Below the pieces are notes generated by a model. It saw only the letters and a list, made by a program, of their open reading frames with translations. It was not told where the DNA came from and made no database searches. This document shows, piece after piece, positions 22,551 to 22,597 of a DNA stretch of 22,597 nucleotides (positions within the stretch are counted from its first letter, which is position 1; every line of letters begins with the position of its first letter). The DNA comes from JAYRSJ01 sp041920215 (GTDB lineage: Bacteria; Pseudomonadota; Gammaproteobacteria; Burkholderiales; Burkholderiaceae_C). The stretch spans positions 1-22,597 of the forward strand of contig JAYRSJ010000041.1 in NCBI GenBank assembly GCA_041920215.1. The letters are read 5' to 3'. The position numbers and the translations under genes were made by a program.

Positions 22551-22597
22551 GGCAAGCGACAAGCCGCTGACAAGGCGGAAGTACAGCGAGACGAAGA
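22549..22597 (+). CDS. Start of a transposase-like gene, cut by the window edge
   Basis: ATG 22549 with AGGTGG 5 bases upstream; 16 codons visible (MASDKPLTRRKYSETK). A short basic leader with RRKYS is typical of small OrfA/TnpA proteins of IS66- or IS3-type elements, just before their helix-turn-helix. The family cannot be fixed from so little sequence. Confidence 0.45.
   Translation, partial: MASDKPLTRRKYSETK

Noticed and set aside
1..22597. CRISPR arrays, tRNA, rRNA, phage or defence genes
   Set aside because: None seen: no regularly spaced repeats with unique spacers and no recognisable defence or RNA genes in the window.

Overview
The window is GC-rich and reads as a copper/silver-resistance island of a beta-proteobacterium, probably Burkholderiales. 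That assignment is inferred from gene content (DUF4148, DUF411, DUF2933, CusB with a fused CusF domain, CopRS/CusRS), codon bias and style; no rRNA or housekeeping gene is present to confirm it. Mobile DNA lies on both sides.

Left edge (1-1990): an IS3-family element carries a one-piece DDE transposase. Its left tip lies outside the window. Its right end sits inside the first ~17 codons of an ArsR-type regulator, which is therefore dead, although the regulator's perfect palindromic operator is intact. About 275 bases without a gene follow.

Core (1995-18872, all on the minus strand, read right to left): a tightly packed copper-handling array. (a) A periplasmic oxidation/sequestration block: DUF4148 protein, Cys/His-rich DUF2946-like protein, small conserved protein, TolC-like lipoprotein, Tat-exported multicopper oxidase, cupredoxin, DUF411 protein, CusF-like protein. 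It ends at a hairpin near 13170-13190. (b) A Cys/His-rich small protein followed by a terminator-like hairpin. (c) Met-rich periplasmic protein, DUF2933 membrane protein and ICMT-like methyltransferase, then a P1B-1 Cu+/Ag+ ATPase with what looks like its own CueR-type promoter (19-bp spacer). (d) A third Cys/Met/His-rich small protein, then a CusCBA tripartite exporter. The cusC gene is interrupted only by an assembly scar (10 Ns flanked by error-laden duplicate sequence), not by biology.

Right part (19047-22597): the two-component pair CusR/CusS (CopRS) is transcribed divergently from the array, with a cop-box-like dyad between them. A CopZ-like HMA chaperone overlaps cusS tail to tail and has a second CueR-type promoter. 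Next come a doubtful small membrane protein, three degenerate 19-bp repeats that look like transposase-binding sites, a tniQ-like gene that stops early, and the first 16 codons of another transposase-like gene whose start lies in a strong inverted repeat.

How it works together (inference from families): CusS/CusR senses periplasmic Cu/Ag and drives the periplasmic block; a CueR-like regulator, not in this window, would drive the ATPase and chaperone in response to cytoplasmic Cu+. The ATPase moves Cu+/Ag+ to the periplasm, where CusF-type proteins, cupredoxin and Met/His-rich proteins bind it, the oxidase converts Cu(I) to Cu(II), and CusCBA expels it. I see no wholly new system. The most notable points are the split regulatory logic, the three head-of-cluster Cys/His small proteins, the oxidase's long Met-rich tail, the transposon-end repeats and the cusC assembly artefact.
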